A stretch of DNA of 64,000 nucleotides from Notospermus geniculatus (GCA_002633025.1 NMRB01000087.1:239576-303575), one strand, 5' to 3'; shown: positions 1 through 12,256, counted from the stretch's first letter. Translations and numbers: made by a program. The notes: generated by a model from the sequence alone, not told the origin.

Positions 1-1939
1 TAATGATTGGACCTAGATCTACACAAGAAGAAAGAAAATCAAGCATGTTTTCTATAAATTCTTTATTAATTTTCCAATCACAATCTTACACCCGATCGAT
101 AGTTCATTCCTTTCTTGAGCACTTCAAGTGCCATAAATGGGTCAGGCTCTTTCATTTCATGTTGTCACAAAGTAAACATATACATGTACTGGGTGTTAGT
201 ACTTGAATGATATTGGACGATTTTCATTCCACTGATCACTAAAGGCTTGACAATGCCAGATTTGTTGGACGTAATGTCAGACTGATTCCTTCGTAGAAGT
301 TGCAGATAACTGCACAACTACATGTAGTAGAACCACTACAAGAACAGAGGACGGAATTCTAAATGTGGCATCAGAAAATCTCAGGGGTTTCAAAATGTTC
401 AGCAGTATCAGAAAAGCTGACATATGATATGAATTCTGACCATGGCTTTAAAACGACATCAACATATTAGTGTACATGTACTTGTATCTTAATAATCCTA
501 TTCATCTGCAAAATTGCCCCAAAAATGAATCAAGATGCAGATTGAAAAAATACTGCATCAGAAAAGGACTCAATATCAAGACAAATCTCAGTTTTTGAGA
601 TGTTGCAATAAGTCTGTACAAAGGTGTGTAAAATGTGAATAAATAATCATTAACAAATAAAATGGACAGCAAAATATGCTTTGCCACAGTTAATTTTCTA
701 TGTACAATAAATTACAGGAATTACCCCATTTCATCCACTCATGTACGGTACAATCTCCAATGGCTCGGAAATCTGTCCTGAAGCTTTTCATATGAACTAA
801 ATGCTGATATTATTCTAACCGCCTACATACAATGTCCTTAAAACAGGCAGTATAAGAACATACAAGGGTGCCAAGCTGATAAACAAAATGTACGGTGGAC
901 TTCTTCAATCAAAACTTTCTCGTGCTACTCCCCTTCCCCTTCTCTGATGATTTCAGTCGAGCACAGTTCCGGGACCATTACTTCCAAGGAGTTATCTGCA
1001 CTTCTTCAAACTGACGGCTAAACCTTTAACATTGATAACAAAGCACATGATTGTCACTTAAAGACAGTAGGCTTAAACTTCACTATCTTTGAGCAATTTC
1101 ATTAATTTTTCATTTTCATTTCGCATTTCCTTTTGCCAAGTTTATCATAACTTGAATTTGAAGGCCACTGGTACTTGTATCCTCATTAAATGTGACAGAC
1201 CATAACAAACAAAGATATCTTACCAAATTTTAAAACTTTATACTAAGACATCATGTGATAAAGCACTGTGTTGTACAGACAAGTGTCAGAAATACAAAGA
1301 TACATCGTACATGCAACATACAAACAGTTCACAGCCATATAACGTAAATTAAAAGGCCCTCTTTATATGGTAGATATGTCAAAGCATGCGAGTGACTACA
1401 CTTTACAATACACAGATGATCAGGAACAGAATTCATAACTCTCCAAAAGTTGGGTTTTCAATGGAGAATGTAGAAAATAAAGTGACAAAACCTGAATGAA
1501 GACAATTGCCAAACCTCACTCTCACGCCTCACCTCTATAAAAACATTGAAATTTTGATCACAGATTGGCCCCCTCTCACTCTAAACCTTTCAATCAAATA
1601 TAGAACTTGTGCCCCTAAATCCTGTTTTGGCTATAACACATCCATGTGTATTTGACATGGATCAGCACAGATTCATATGCTTTCAACATCAATTCTTTCA
1701 ACATGTAAGGCAGGAATAGCAAAACACAGAATAACAGCCCACACTCAGATAGCAAACTTTCTGAGAGACTTATGGGCGTGGTGGCTACACACAGCGTCAA
1801 TAATACTGATTACAAACTCACAGAAGGCAGATAGCGGATATCAATATATGATTTATTACGCCAAATCCTCCACTAAAAAGGGCATTCAATTCTTGTGACC
1901 ACACAACTGCTCAATCAGTCGTCTGATTTGTAACTCTAA
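1..1939. other. 3' flank / probable 3' UTR of the lebercilin gene
   Basis: No coding exon can be supported here on either strand. The short open frames have no homology I recognise and no splice context. The stretch lies just downstream (minus-strand sense) of the lebercilin stop codon, so part of it is probably 3' UTR. A minus-strand AATAAA lies about 85 bases past the stop and another at about 62-67. Confidence 0.5.
1852..1857 (-). promoter_or_regulatory. Candidate polyadenylation signal of the lebercilin gene
   Basis: AATAAA on the minus strand (TTTATT on plus), about 85 bases after the lebercilin stop codon. It is the first canonical hexamer downstream of the stop. Other hexamers lie further away, so the real 3' end may be more distal. 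Confidence 0.4.
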
Positions 1940-3109
1940 TTACAATATGACCTCTTCAAGGTCATCTGGGTCATCTATGGCCATTACTGCCGGTTTCGTT
2001 ATTGTAGTCGGCTGCTGGCTCTGACGCCTTGGCAACAACTTCGAGTCACTGCTGACATTTTCACTTTTACCACGATTAGCAGTGGAGAAGGTGAAGGCCA
2101 AATCAGCATCTTTGCTTGGCCGACGATTTGATTTCGACAAGAAGAAACCATTCCCGTCGTCCAAGTCCTCGACTTCTGGCTGACTGGTGTCGCGCTTTGT
2201 CGACTGATCTTTGTTCAATGACACAGTGCTATCTCCAAACAAATTCTTCATGAGGTCAGCCTTCTTTTTGGCTTTTTTATCACCGTCATCACTGAAGGAC
2301 GGCTGATACGGAATATCTTCATCGATATTATTACTCCTACGCCGTTTTTCAATGTATGGGATGGTGTTATCCTCATGTGACGGTTTCCCCTGGTGGAGAT
2401 TCTCAACCGGTTTCGTGAACTGATAACTCTTTCGGGACGAGCCAGAGCTGACATTCGACTTTTCAGACTTCACCTTATCAATCTGTTTATTTTGCTTGAA
2501 TAGATTCTGATCGTCATTTTCAGTACTGTCAATAGCCCTCAACTTTGCAAGTAGCTCGTCCTTCTTTCGCCTCTCCTCTTGAAGCTGTGCATCCTTTTCC
2601 ATCCGTTCACGTTCTTCCCGTGCTCTCCTTTCACTTTCCTCCCTCTCCCATCTCTCCCTCTCTCTCCTAGCCTCCTCTTCTCTCTCTCTCCTCTCCTGCT
2701 CCTCTTTCTCTCTTCTATACCTCCTCTCCTCTTCCTCCCGTTCTTTCCATTCTCTCTCCTCTTGCTCTCGCCGCTGCCTCTCCTCTCTCTCCCTCCGTTC
2801 ATTTTCCTCTCTCTCACGCCGCCTTCTCATCTCCTCCTCAGCGCGTTCACGTTCCCATCTCTCCCGTTCCTCCTGCCGTGCTCGATCCTTCACTTCCTGG
2901 ATCTCACGCTCTCTCCTCCGTGCCTCCTCGAGCTCCTCTGCCATCCTCCTTTTCTCCTCTTCCTCAGCATCCCATCTCTCCTTATCTTTCTTGTACTGCC
3001 ACTCAGCAGAGTTGTACACCTCTTCTTCAATTTCACCTTGGACCACACTGTTACGATTGGAGTACTCGTTATTACGTTGGATCAGGTCATTCTTCCTTCG
3101 CTCCCGATC
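1940..3109 (-). CDS. LCA5: Lebercilin exon 10: Arg/Glu-rich helix and C-terminus
   Basis: Terminal exon of 389 codons plus stop, with acceptor TCTTTTCAG. Exon residues about 40-200 are almost only Glu, Arg, Lys and Trp in alternating i/i+4 patterns (for example RRREREENERREREERQRRE), which predicts a long single alpha helix. A Ser/Asp/Lys-rich disordered region follows, and the protein ends DDPDDLEEVIL. The coding strand is strongly purine-rich across 2540-2990. Confidence 0.9.
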   Translation of the reverse strand, partial: DRERRKNDLIQRNNEYSNRNSVVQGEIEEEVYNSAEWQYKKDKERWDAEEEEKRRMAEELEEARRREREIQEVKDRARQEERERWERERAEEEMRRRREREENERREREERQRREQEEREWKEREEEERRYRREKEEQERREREEEARRERERWEREESERRAREERERMEKDAQLQEERRKKDELLAKLRAIDSTENDDQNLFKQNKQIDKVKSEKSNVSSGSSRKSYQFTKPVENLHQGKPSHEDNTIPYIEKRRRSNNIDEDIPYQPSFSDDGDKKAKKKADLMKNLFGDSTVSLNKDQSTKRDTSQPEVEDLDDGNGFFLSKSNRRPSKDADLAFTFSTANRGKSENVSSDSKLLPRRQSQQPTTITKPAVMAIDDPDDLEEVIL

Positions 3110-6100
3110 CTGAAAAGACAAATTCACCAATATGATAGCTTATTTTTGAGGTTTACCGGTATATGGCTTCAGCTTCAGAAATCATAATTTACGCACGCCA
3201 CTTTTCACAAATATCACAAATTCAGCCGTGACTTTGGTAAGAATTCCAACCCACTGCAAAGAATTAAGGCTCCCTGACTATCTCTTTTTTTTCTTCATTC
3301 ATTCACCATAAAATGAAGTTTCAAGTCCATTGTAAGACACACGTTGAAGTCCACTCAGTTAGCTTGAACCACAGGGATTAGAATTGAGATGAATAAGTGT
3401 AAACTGTAAGAGAAATGACCACCCACCGATGTAATTAATGAGGATGGCGAACACATACATACACATGTAGAAAATGTGCCAACATAATTAATAGCATTTT
3501 GGTGATTAAGGCCTGTCTTTACTTTTATACACAACACAGCAGCACGCAAACACGAACACAGAAACTTCTACAGATTTTGAACAACACTTCTCCTCATTTG
3601 CATTTGTGGTGGTACTGCGCATAATCAGGCCTTTAAGCTGGCACATTTCCCTTTAAAATCAAGTCATTATTAACACACCTCCAACCCCAATCCAATGTTA
3701 TTGGTTACATAACCCACATCCATGAGTATCTAACCTTTACGTTAGCAGAAGCGGCACCGACACGTGATGGTCTCTCAACAGACGTAAACTTCATAGCACC
3801 GTAACGTTTCTGACGAGAATTATTTGCGACACTGAATTCACCCTTCCGTGAAGAAGACAGATGAATATTTTTATGAATTTTATGGCCTCCACCTCTTCTG
3901 GTTCCTTTTTTATCAGGTCTTATATCAGAGAGGTTAAGCTTAGAAGGCAGTGCCTGCTTGTCATTAAGATAAGACTTCCCAGAACGTTTCAGCAACATAT
4001 TCTTACTGTCATTAACTCCTGCATGGAAACCATGATAATCAAAGGAACCCAGTTTGTTTTCATTTGCATTATGTTTGCTATCAGATGAAAGTTTGCCACC
4101 ATATTCGGACATTTTCATTGTGGTATAAGGATTTTTCTCCGAACTCACTTTTTCTAAATCATCCTCGTAGTAGTAATTAGATGTGCTATGAAGTTTGTCA
4201 TCTGACTGAAGATAATTTGGTGGCTGAGTCTGAAAAATAATTTGTGAGGCATACGATGAGTTTCTCATCGGGTAACATGATTATAAAGCAAACCTCTCCT
4301 CCTGTGAATAAAACTTGCATTAATTGTGCAGTTGATGAGAGGAACATGTATACATGTAAGTGCGGGAGAAGGAAGAAAGCTGTATATGTACAGAAACCTG
4401 CATGCACAACAACCGAAGCTTCATAATGATTATCTAGTCCCTTCATATCTTCTTTTTTTCAGTCCTACTTGCCAATTTGCATTCATTATACATGTAATAC
4501 TTGCATGGGAAAGCATGGAGAAGCGAGCATGAGAAAACGAAATCTTACATCTTACATGAAGAAGATTTATTGAAAAGTTTTATCTCATGAAGTAGATCTG
4601 TTGAAAAGCTTTTCAAAGTAACTTTGTTTTTCCTTTGTTTTTCTCATATCTCATGGAGAAGTTTTCACTAAGGAACTTTCTTGTTTCTTATTGGCTTTCT
4701 CATCTTCAATTTTCCAAATATTTGTAAAATTTTTCAGAAAGTTTGGTAAGCAGTAGCACTGGAATATACAACCCACCCTGTTACCTAATTGAGAAACAAA
4801 AGATGTAGGATGATGTGTTTTATATTGAAGGATTAAAACACCGTCAATGTTCAACAAGTAATTCAAGCCAATGTTTTGAAGTGAAAATGTTTAGCACCAA
4901 AGCGAACACTCGTAAAATAAGCATACGTTGTGAACAACAGACGTTCACATGAAGCGATAAATGTTATAACGCCATCTAGCGTGAGGAAATTTGACGGTTC
5001 TTACCGAATCCTCCCCATCCGATTCTATTTCTAATTCTGCTGAATGAGTTGATGGAGGGGATGGGGTAGTTGTTGCCGATTTCTAAAAGTAGATTGAAAA
5101 TTTGAGACCTAAAGGACAGTAACATCCATTTGGAGAGGGTTCCTGCTTTTTAAAGTCAAGTCATCCTGATACCAGTACCGGGTAATTAACTTCATACTGA
5201 AAAGCTGAAGAAGAGTCAGGTGGAGAATCCAAGAAAGGAAGAACAGCAGGTAATCTGAGATGCAGTGCAGCCATGATGGGGAACTACTGAAAAAGTGAAA
5301 ACTAAACATAGCAAAAGTTGTATATGCTGAAATTAGACATGTGCTCTTAGTGGATAGGATTTGACATGCAAGAGAAAAATCTGTCATGCATTGAGGAAGG
5401 GCGTGGAATGGATTTTCATGGAATGGGGATCAACTCCCACCACCTGGCACATTGGACTGTGACATCTGAATCTCAATGCAAATGATTTGTATTTTTGGCA
5501 AGTTTTCACTCAGCATTATCAAGAGACCAAAGGTAAAGACACCAAACATTAACTTTGAAGTCATAGTTCAGATTTTGACAGCCTAAAGGTGGGTTTGCAC
5601 TTCTGTCCTGGGCTTTTCATCATCCAAAATTGCATTGTGATGGTGACCACCGCCGGTACATTCTCTGAACATCTTGTCGTCTGATGTCATTGGAAATTTG
5701 GGTTGAAAACTCAAATTTACGACGCCCGACAGCAAAAATTGAGCAAAGTTAAACATGAACGGCGGCCAAAATCATTCTAAGATGGTCACTGACATCAAAG
5801 CGACCTCTCTCAACTGAAGTGCAACCCACCCTAAAATACATGGCAGGTGGTGAGATCGATTTGCACGGAGAAGCTTTAAACAGCGAGATGACCAGGCAGG
5901 GTGTGGAAAAGGGAGTTGAGAGAAATTTGCCCAGAAAAATATGTTGCAAGGATGAAGGCTTACCAATTCCTCCTCAGTTTTGGTAGGGGGAGGTGGTGTT
6001 GTTTGTGTGGACATAGTTGACACCGATAGTGGTGTTTGCTAGAATGTGGAAGTGAAATAAACACGTGAATTAACAGTTCACATGTAAATTAACATGTGCA

Positions 6101-9100
6101 TTAACAGTTCATGCGTAGACATGTGTGAATTAACTAACAGTTCACATGTAAAATTAACATGTGCAAACAGTTCATGTGTAGACAGTTCAAGTTTCTTTGA
6201 AAAGCTACACTCAGTTGGCATCAAACAGGAAACTCTCAAATTTATGATAATGAAGTGTGGCATTGACTGAATTGAGGATGATGGGATACATCATGGGAAA
6301 ATCAAAGAAGAATTTAATCTGAGTACCGGTATTCAATAAAGGTATGAAAGAGAAAAAAGTAGAGCAACACCAAGAGACGAATGAACAAAACACCATTAGA
6401 GTACCAAACAAGATTTTTTTTAAATCATTTCCAAGGAGTTACAAATGAAAGTTGCAATAACTTTTTCCCCCATTTTATAACAGAGGACAAATTTATCCTC
6501 CCAGGACAAGTTGAATTTGTCTTTGTCAATGAATTTTTGTCCCGTCGACAAATTTGGAATATTTATTTGTTTTCCAAGAACCCAAGAAATAACTGAATGA
6601 TTCACTTCCACAGAATACAAGAAAACAAAACAAAACAAAATATTTTGAGAAAAAAAGAGGAAAACGAAATAAAGGGCTTTTTTTGTTACCACACATCCAC
6701 TTGTTGATAAACAGAGAAATGATGATCCAGGGGGTGATAAACACGCAACTGGAGCATTCCATCTCTTGGAGAGCTAGGCAGAGGGAAAGAAAATGTTTAA
6801 GGACAAGAACACTCAATAGACATCTTGACATCAAGGGCTGTAACATCGCTCCGCCCTCCGACTACGCTCGTGTAGGAAGTATGAGGTGGTACAGACACAT
6901 GGTAGGCCATGATGCTCAATAGAAGGAATGCAAATATCCCTTTTCTAAGTGGTCTGAATGCTTGATACAGAGGAACCAACCCTAGCGGACTGCGAACTGC
7001 GATGATGCCGAGATCAGTCCCAACCTAATTTCTACTTATTTTGACTTCGGCTATCAAAACACCCCTCACTTTCAAGCAAGTCTCAATGAAATACAAAGAT
7101 GTCCCACTAGAGAGAAGTTCTGCTTTAATTTTTCAATTTTACAGATATTTGACTAAATTGGAATGGTACATTGCTACAAAGAGAATAAGTCTGTGAAAAC
7201 ACTTCTCAGTCATGCAGTGTGGTGGTCCTGATTCAATACAACAAACAAACATGCAAGTGTAACTGAACAGTAACTCAACCAATGAAATGAAGGGTGGGAA
7301 TCAATGCAACACAACTGTGATGGGTGTACGTCCAGTGGGAACATAGGTGTACCCTAACCAAGAGAAAAGATGGCCAACTTACCATGTCCAACAGCAAGGA
7401 ATCCTACACAGCAGGAGAAAACAAAGGGGTTAGGATGACCTGATGTACTGATTGTGTTGGCGATGATGGCAGGGGTGCACATGAATACTGCACCGGTAAG
7501 CAATACTCACAAGAAAGGCTCATGTATTCAGCAAGACAAAAAGCAACTTCCAATACATGTACATGTATATGCCTAAACTCAGTCCCCAGCAACCCATGCC
7601 AATTTTTTGTCATCAGGGATTCTTAGCTCTCACTCCAATTTGTCACTTTCTGTGCGGCAACACAGGACCTAGGGGTACTGTTATTTGCCGAACCGAGTAC
7701 GAGAACGTACCAGTACCAATAAATCCCTGATAACCTCTGGATGGCTGTTCACTATGGCCAGAACTAAGGAATAAGAAAGCATCTGAATGTCTGAAAAGGC
7801 TCAGAAGTCTTAGTTCGAGCCTGGTAGCCTTGGCACAACCGGCCTTGCCATTGATTCATAAACTCAGTGTACATGTAATCAAGCTAAGTTCAGTAAAGTC
7901 AGACCCCTTCTTCCACTGGCTAGTGACCAAATCAGGCCCCTCCCATTTGCTAGCGACCATCTTTGCCTTTCGTCAATGCATTCAACGTCATGACAGAGAG
8001 ATTGGGTTCGACCTCGAGATGAAGCTAGGCTAACATAACAACTGAGTACAGACATATGACAGACATACTAATAGCTATATTTTTTATATCAAAAGGAAGC
8101 AGCAACAGGTAATACATTTCACCACAAAGGACTGAGGGTAGAAATTAACAGGGAACATGTATTTACTCAACTACTACCACTGCTTTTCTTCATTAGATTT
8201 TCAAACGTTTTGACCATAGCACACATGTCACCTCAGTCTCATTGGGTAGGTATACATGTAGGCAAGGAAAATGACTAGTCTACAGAAGTAAGACTATTTA
8301 AAACTACCTTTCCTATATCAGGGGAATCCTGAGTGATGAACACATTCTCCTTGTTCATATTCCTATTCAGCCTAGCCTGTTAAAAAGGAGAAGCCTTGAG
8401 TTCCCAAGCCAAACTCTACAGGAAACTGTGCAAATGACAAACTGCCATAAAGCAAAAGAAGTTCAACCTTTCAACAAGAGGCCCAACAGGCCTTGCACTC
8501 AGCTGACCCAGCCTGATGAAATACAATCTTTTGTAAATGTGACCCGATCAAGCAAAAGTAGGTGCAAGTTGCAACCAGGGAAAGGGTTAACAACTTCACA
8601 ACACAATAACTACATGTAAAATGTACGGCTCTGCAGGTTGACAATAGTCATGATAGTAGTGGACAGCAGTGACAGTTGAGTAAACTGATGACCACGTCCA
8701 GTGATGATCACCTGTGACATGCGCCTACTTTTGCTAGATCGGGTCACAAATGCTAATAGATGGAGTTTCAACTTTCAGGCACACGCACCCTACATGCATC
8801 TGGCTTTTGTTTTGTTTGTCACTGCTTTTCACTATTCTTAAACTTTCAGATTGAAATGTGACTATCATTTATTTTAATGTTCACCTGGCAAATACCCACC
8901 TCTCGTTGTTTCTTCTCCTCTTGGCGTCTCTTATCCTCATACTGTCTCATTTTCTCCCGTGGCGTCGTACCCTGGTCAGACAACGAACTTCTCTTGTTAC
9001 GCCTCAGGGAGAGTGGAGTGGAACTACCAGACGGAAGCTTGTGAGGAGGACGGACTATTCTATTGCTATAGATGTTTTTGATATCTAAGATTTTTTCCTT

Positions 9101-12100
9101 TTCCTGCAAAGAAGGAGAGGTACTCTCAGCATCTATAGGAGAAGGATGGTGACTGGGAGATGAGGCCGTATTCAGAGATGAAACAGCCCGTAGAGGGGTT
9201 GACCTAGGTGAAGAGGAGGGAATTCTGTGCAACTGAGGCTTCGGCAGATGAGATTGACGACGCTTTATCCCGGCACGCAAGTACGTCAACTCGATCATCT
9301 TCTGCCTTTCCTGGACAAAATAGAAACAAAGCCAAATGAAAGAAGAACATTATGGACACTGGACAGACATGAACATGAAGACATTGCCATGACTGCAAAT
9401 GTTTTCTGAACAGACATGACTGAATGGTACCTGCATCATTTGACATTTACTTTGCTAGCAAAATAATAGCCATCTAACAATGAACATAACATGCACCACT
9501 AACAGCTTTTCCATACATATCACGCAACAGTGAATTCAATGAGTGGATGATGAACCAACAGTCAGCCAACATGTACATGTAGTAAAGTGCTGTATTCATT
9601 TCCAGCATGGCACATCACTGTTTTTTATACCTTTACAACAGAGGATAGTACAGTACAGTAGCGTAAAGTGATAGAACACACTCATAGTAGACCAGCCTCG
9701 GCATTAATGAGATACAGAAGAGCAGAATTTCTTTTACATGAAAATTCAATCTCCATTCATGACCTCAAGGCACAGTGATCAGAAAGGACCTCATGATGTG
9801 GCATCCACTTTGTTTTGCCTCTTTTTTAACATATACGGGTCTTATGGTCACTACTGGCACCAACTGTTAGGTTGTGAGTTGCCCACTGAACCAAGAAACC
9901 AGTGCTAACACATACCTTCACCTGGGTTTCCAGGCCTTGCACCATATCCTCAAGATGCGCAACTCGCCGCTGCGTCTCTCGATGTCGGTGGATTTCTATG
10001 GCTAGTTCATGCCTTTGATTTTTTTGTAGATTGTCGATGTACCTTTCTAAGTCCTAAAAAATTTGATAAATTGTTTTACAAACAATTGTACGTCCAAAAT
10101 CAATGTGTCATCTGCTAACAGGAACTGCACATCAACAATACAATCAATGACAATTAGTCTCCATCAATGAGATACCATTAATAATAAATGAGCCGGTCAG
10201 GCATCATAGCCTGTTACTAAATCAATTAATCTATTGTATGGCATAAATACAAAGCCCTGGGATAGGATTATGACCAGACGAGACCTGCCATCATTTCCAT
10301 AACACCTCTGGTCTCAGCTTATTGATTAACCAACAAAACTTGCAGTCTGACTCTAAGCTCAATGTTGCCTATTTTTGAGTCACACTGCAATGCGCCTCTT
10401 TTTCAAAAATATTGTATAACTGCACATGATCAACTGCACATGAACTAAATAAGATAAATAAAGAATATATCATTTTCATGTTTAACATTTTCAGGGAATA
10501 ATGTATTTACTAACCCGTATTTTTTTATCTTTTTCATCCAACTCAATTTCAGACTGCGTCAATTTTCTAGCTAACTCATCACGTTCTCCCAACTTTTTAT
10601 TGTCAGCAAGTTCCTTCAATTTTTTTTGTTGTTTTCTTGTCCTGTGTAACTCCTCATCAAGTTCCTTATACCGCCTATGAATGCTTTCATATTTCTCCTT
10701 ATTTCTCTTTATTTGATCTCTCAATATACGCACTTCTTCGTTGTGCCGTGCCAACAAAGATGGCAGCTCACCTTCCTGCTCTTCATAACGTGTTAAAGCT
10801 TTGTCCTGTCGGCGCGATTCTTGTTTGATTGTCCGATTTTCTAATTTCAGATCCTGAACTAACTGATTTAATTCCTCCACTTGATTACGGAGTTCGTTAA
10901 CCTTGAGTCGGCGTGCGGACAGCATGCGTCTTGCAACAGCATCCATATCTCTTGGTGATGCATTTTGTGTTGAGCCTCTTCCATTTTTAAGGCCTTTTCC
11001 TTTTGGAGTTGTTTTTGAGTTCTTAGCACGGTGGTTTCCTAAGAAGAGAAAAGAAACAGAGCTTTCATTTATATTTTCAGCACATTTAGATATGATTAAA
11101 TATTTAAGTATCCTTCCCTCACCTAAAGATACATGTAGCTACATGGCACAAAACACAACAATCTGAGGTAATCAGCGGTTCTTAGTGCACGCTTTCTTCG
11201 TCCCAACATCACTGCGCAGTCCACACACGAGGAAGAGTTCTGCCCAGCAATCCTTGACTGGTGGATGGATTCAGGTAAAATTTGGGAAAATGTACCAATC
11301 TTGTCAAATTTCATGGTCAAAATCAACACTTTTCTGCCTGAGTGGCGGAGAAGCCATCCACCACTGTTCACCACTAGCAGAACACTGATGAGGCAGCGAG
11401 TACTAACATTGTACATTTAGAACCGATGATTAGCCCAGGATGAGTTCAGTATGGCGAATATCACAAAATCTGAAAATGTTTACCTCTTACTGGTACACCC
11501 ATGTAAGCAATTCTCAACATTGATAATCTGGATGTCATTTTGCGGAGACTGTTTCTTTCGTGTGTCGGTGTCATTCCACAAATCAAAATTTGTAATCCCA
11601 ACAAAAATCTGACCACTACTACAAGTGACACTCCACACGAGGCTACCATCTACCAATGCACTGTCCAACTTGGTAACGTCTTAGATAAACACTGCATTAC
11701 CAATTTGGTGCTCGACATATCATAATAATGAAATGGATAAACCCTGTACTGTTTGATTTATACAGTATTCGNCCAGTGTCCCCCAGTGAAAGTTTTTAGA
11801 GAGAAAAATCTTTTCAGATGGGATATCAACAAAATAAGCACCTTCACATCAATTCTACATGCAAAATAACATCTGAATGAACCACTGATTGATGGACTGA
11901 AAAAGAAAAAAGCCTAGGAAGCAGCAAAAATAACACACCTGGCTTTTTAGTGCTAGTACTATTTGGAGTACCTGTAGCTTGCTTTTTTGTGACTGGTTTC
12001 TTTGATGAAGGTGATGTCTTCTTTATGTCAACCTCCGCCTCAGACTCAAAAGAGTCACTGTAGTCATCATAGGAATCGTAGCTTCTTGTCCTTGACCGAT

Positions 12101-12152
12101 TACGACTCCGCCCAGATGGTGAGCGATAACCTCCATTCTGTTTGGAGGTCAT
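1940..12152 (-). CDS. LCA5: Lebercilin (LCA5/LCA5L) orthologue, 10 coding exons, about 1064 aa
   Basis: Lebercilin is a coiled-coil protein of the ciliary axoneme and basal body that binds intraflagellar transport proteins; human LCA5 mutations cause Leber congenital amaurosis. The join is exons 12152-11939, 11038-10515, 10053-9916, 9310-8900, 8376-8308, 7403-7383, 6038-5964, 5082-5005, 4229-3735 and 3109-1940, all with AG/GT borders and matching phases. Residues about 103-291 are the lebercilin coiled coil: the SARRLKVNELRNQ heptads and the LGERDELARKL motif are near-identical to vertebrate LCA5. LDIKNIYSNR around residues 390-400 is the family signature that closes the domain. Residues 676-1064 include a roughly 150-residue Arg/Glu run that should form a single alpha helix. 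The protein is longer than human LCA5 (about 700 aa). It is head-to-head with the SH3BGR-like gene. LCA5 and LCA5L are vertebrate duplicates, so this is probably pro-orthologous to both. Confidence 0.9.
3735..4229 (-). CDS. LCA5: Lebercilin exon 9
   Basis: Encodes 165 residues of polar, probably disordered sequence: a Tyr-rich acidic patch (SNYYYEDDLEKV) followed by Lys/Arg/Gly/His-rich sequence (RRGGGHKIHKNIHL). The acceptor is ATTTTTCAG and the donor AAG|GTTAGA, phase 0. I recognise no domain. Confidence 0.8.
5005..5082 (-). CDS. LCA5: Lebercilin exon 8: Ser/Pro then acidic linker
   Basis: A 78-base phase-0 exon encoding KSATTTPSPPSTHSAELE followed by IESDGEDS. The acceptor is CTACTTTTAG and the donor TCG|GTAAGA. 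It is disordered linker, supported by splice sites and frame. Confidence 0.7.
5964..6038 (-). CDS. LCA5: Lebercilin exon 7: Thr/Pro-rich
   Basis: A 75-base phase-0 exon encoding QTPLSVSTMSTQTTPPPP then TKTEEEL. The acceptor is CATTCTAG and the donor TTG|GTAAGC. It is low-complexity linker sequence, supported by strong splice sites and frame. Confidence 0.7.
6064..6190. repeat. Short tandem repeat of CAGTTCACATGTAAATTAACATG units
   Basis: Two and a half diverged copies, about 75 bases apart, built on ACAGTTCACATGTAA and TTAACATGTGCA. It lies in the lebercilin intron just upstream of exon 7 (transcription sense). Confidence 0.6.
7383..7403 (-). CDS. LCA5: Lebercilin exon 6: 21-base microexon
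   Basis: Predicted microexon encoding DSLLLDM between a pyrimidine-rich acceptor ending TGTGTAG and a perfect donor ATG|GTAAGT, phase 0 at both ends. It preserves the frame whether included or skipped, so it may be alternatively spliced. Support is from signals only. Confidence 0.5.
8308..8376 (-). CDS. LCA5: Lebercilin exon 5
   Basis: A 69-base phase-0 exon encoding ARLNRNMNKENVFITQ and a short acidic tail. The acceptor is TTTTTAACAG and the donor AAG|GTAGTT. It was found by splice signals and frame only; I know of no specific homology. Confidence 0.7.
8539..8748. mobile_element. Palindromic MITE, TGACCCGATC family, copy 1
   Basis: Terminal inverted repeats: the left end TGACCCGATCAAGCAAAAGT matches the right end ACTTTTGCTAGATCGGGTCA read in reverse. 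About 210 bases with no coding potential. A second copy in opposite internal orientation lies at 51154-51335. It sits in a lebercilin intron. Confidence 0.8.
8900..9310 (-). CDS. LCA5: Lebercilin exon 4: end of coiled coil with family signature
   Basis: Encodes 137 residues beginning ERQKMIELTYLRAG. A Ser/Pro-rich insert of about 60 residues follows, then LQEKEKILDIKNIYSNRIV, the LCA5-family signature. The exon closes with a charged stretch (REKMRQYEDKRRQEEKKQRE). The acceptor is TGTCCAG and the donor GAG|GTGGGT, phase 0. The Ser/Pro insert interrupts what is a continuous helix in vertebrates. Confidence 0.88.
9916..10053 (-). CDS. LCA5: Lebercilin exon 3: coiled-coil continuation
   Basis: Encodes 46 residues starting DLERYIDNLQKNQRHELA and rich in Glu, Arg and His heptads. 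It aligns with the vertebrate segment after the ERDELA motif. The acceptor is TTTTTTAG and the donor AAG|GTATGT, phase 0 at both ends. Confidence 0.88.
10515..11038 (-). CDS. LCA5: Lebercilin exon 2: core coiled coil
   Basis: Acceptor CTTCTTAG; the first two bases complete the phase-1 codon. After about 30 basic residues comes the most conserved part of lebercilin: ARRMLSARRLKVNELRNQ, then a long heptad run with ARHNEEVRILRDQIK and KLGERDELARKL. It ends at donor CGG|GTTAGT in phase 0. Confidence 0.92.
11160..11420. repeat. Dispersed repeat beginning TGAGGTAATC
   Basis: Starts with TGAGGTAATCAGCGGTTCTT. Related starts (GTTCTTA followed by CTCGCT-like sequence) recur near 25665, 47211 and 59915. 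The boundaries are uncertain. It lies in lebercilin intron 1. Confidence 0.4.
11939..12152 (-). CDS. LCA5: Lebercilin coding exon 1 (start codon)
   Basis: Starts at ATG 12152-12150 and encodes a Ser/Arg/Tyr-rich disordered N-terminus (MTSKQNGGYRSPSGRS) followed by an acidic patch (YDDYSDSFESEAEVD) and a basic tail. It ends at donor G|GTGTGT in phase 1, and the split glycine codon is completed by exon 2. Any 5' UTR exons lie upstream and could not be placed. Confidence 0.8.
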
Positions 12153-12256
12153 GCTGGATTGTGACTTGATTGCAGGAGGAATGGTGGCTGTTTATTTGGG
12201 ACCTTAACAATGATAGACTTTCTGTAAATAAAGAAATTAATACATTCTCAAGACAC

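Noticed and set aside
2579-3187. Plus-strand 202-codon Leu/Pro/Ser-rich open frame
   Set aside because: It is the antisense shadow of the Arg/Glu-rich lebercilin last exon. Polypyrimidine sequence rarely contains stops.
7612-7733. Possible small MITE with ATCAGGGATT ends
   Set aside because: Only about 12 bases pair and no second copy was seen; too weak to list.
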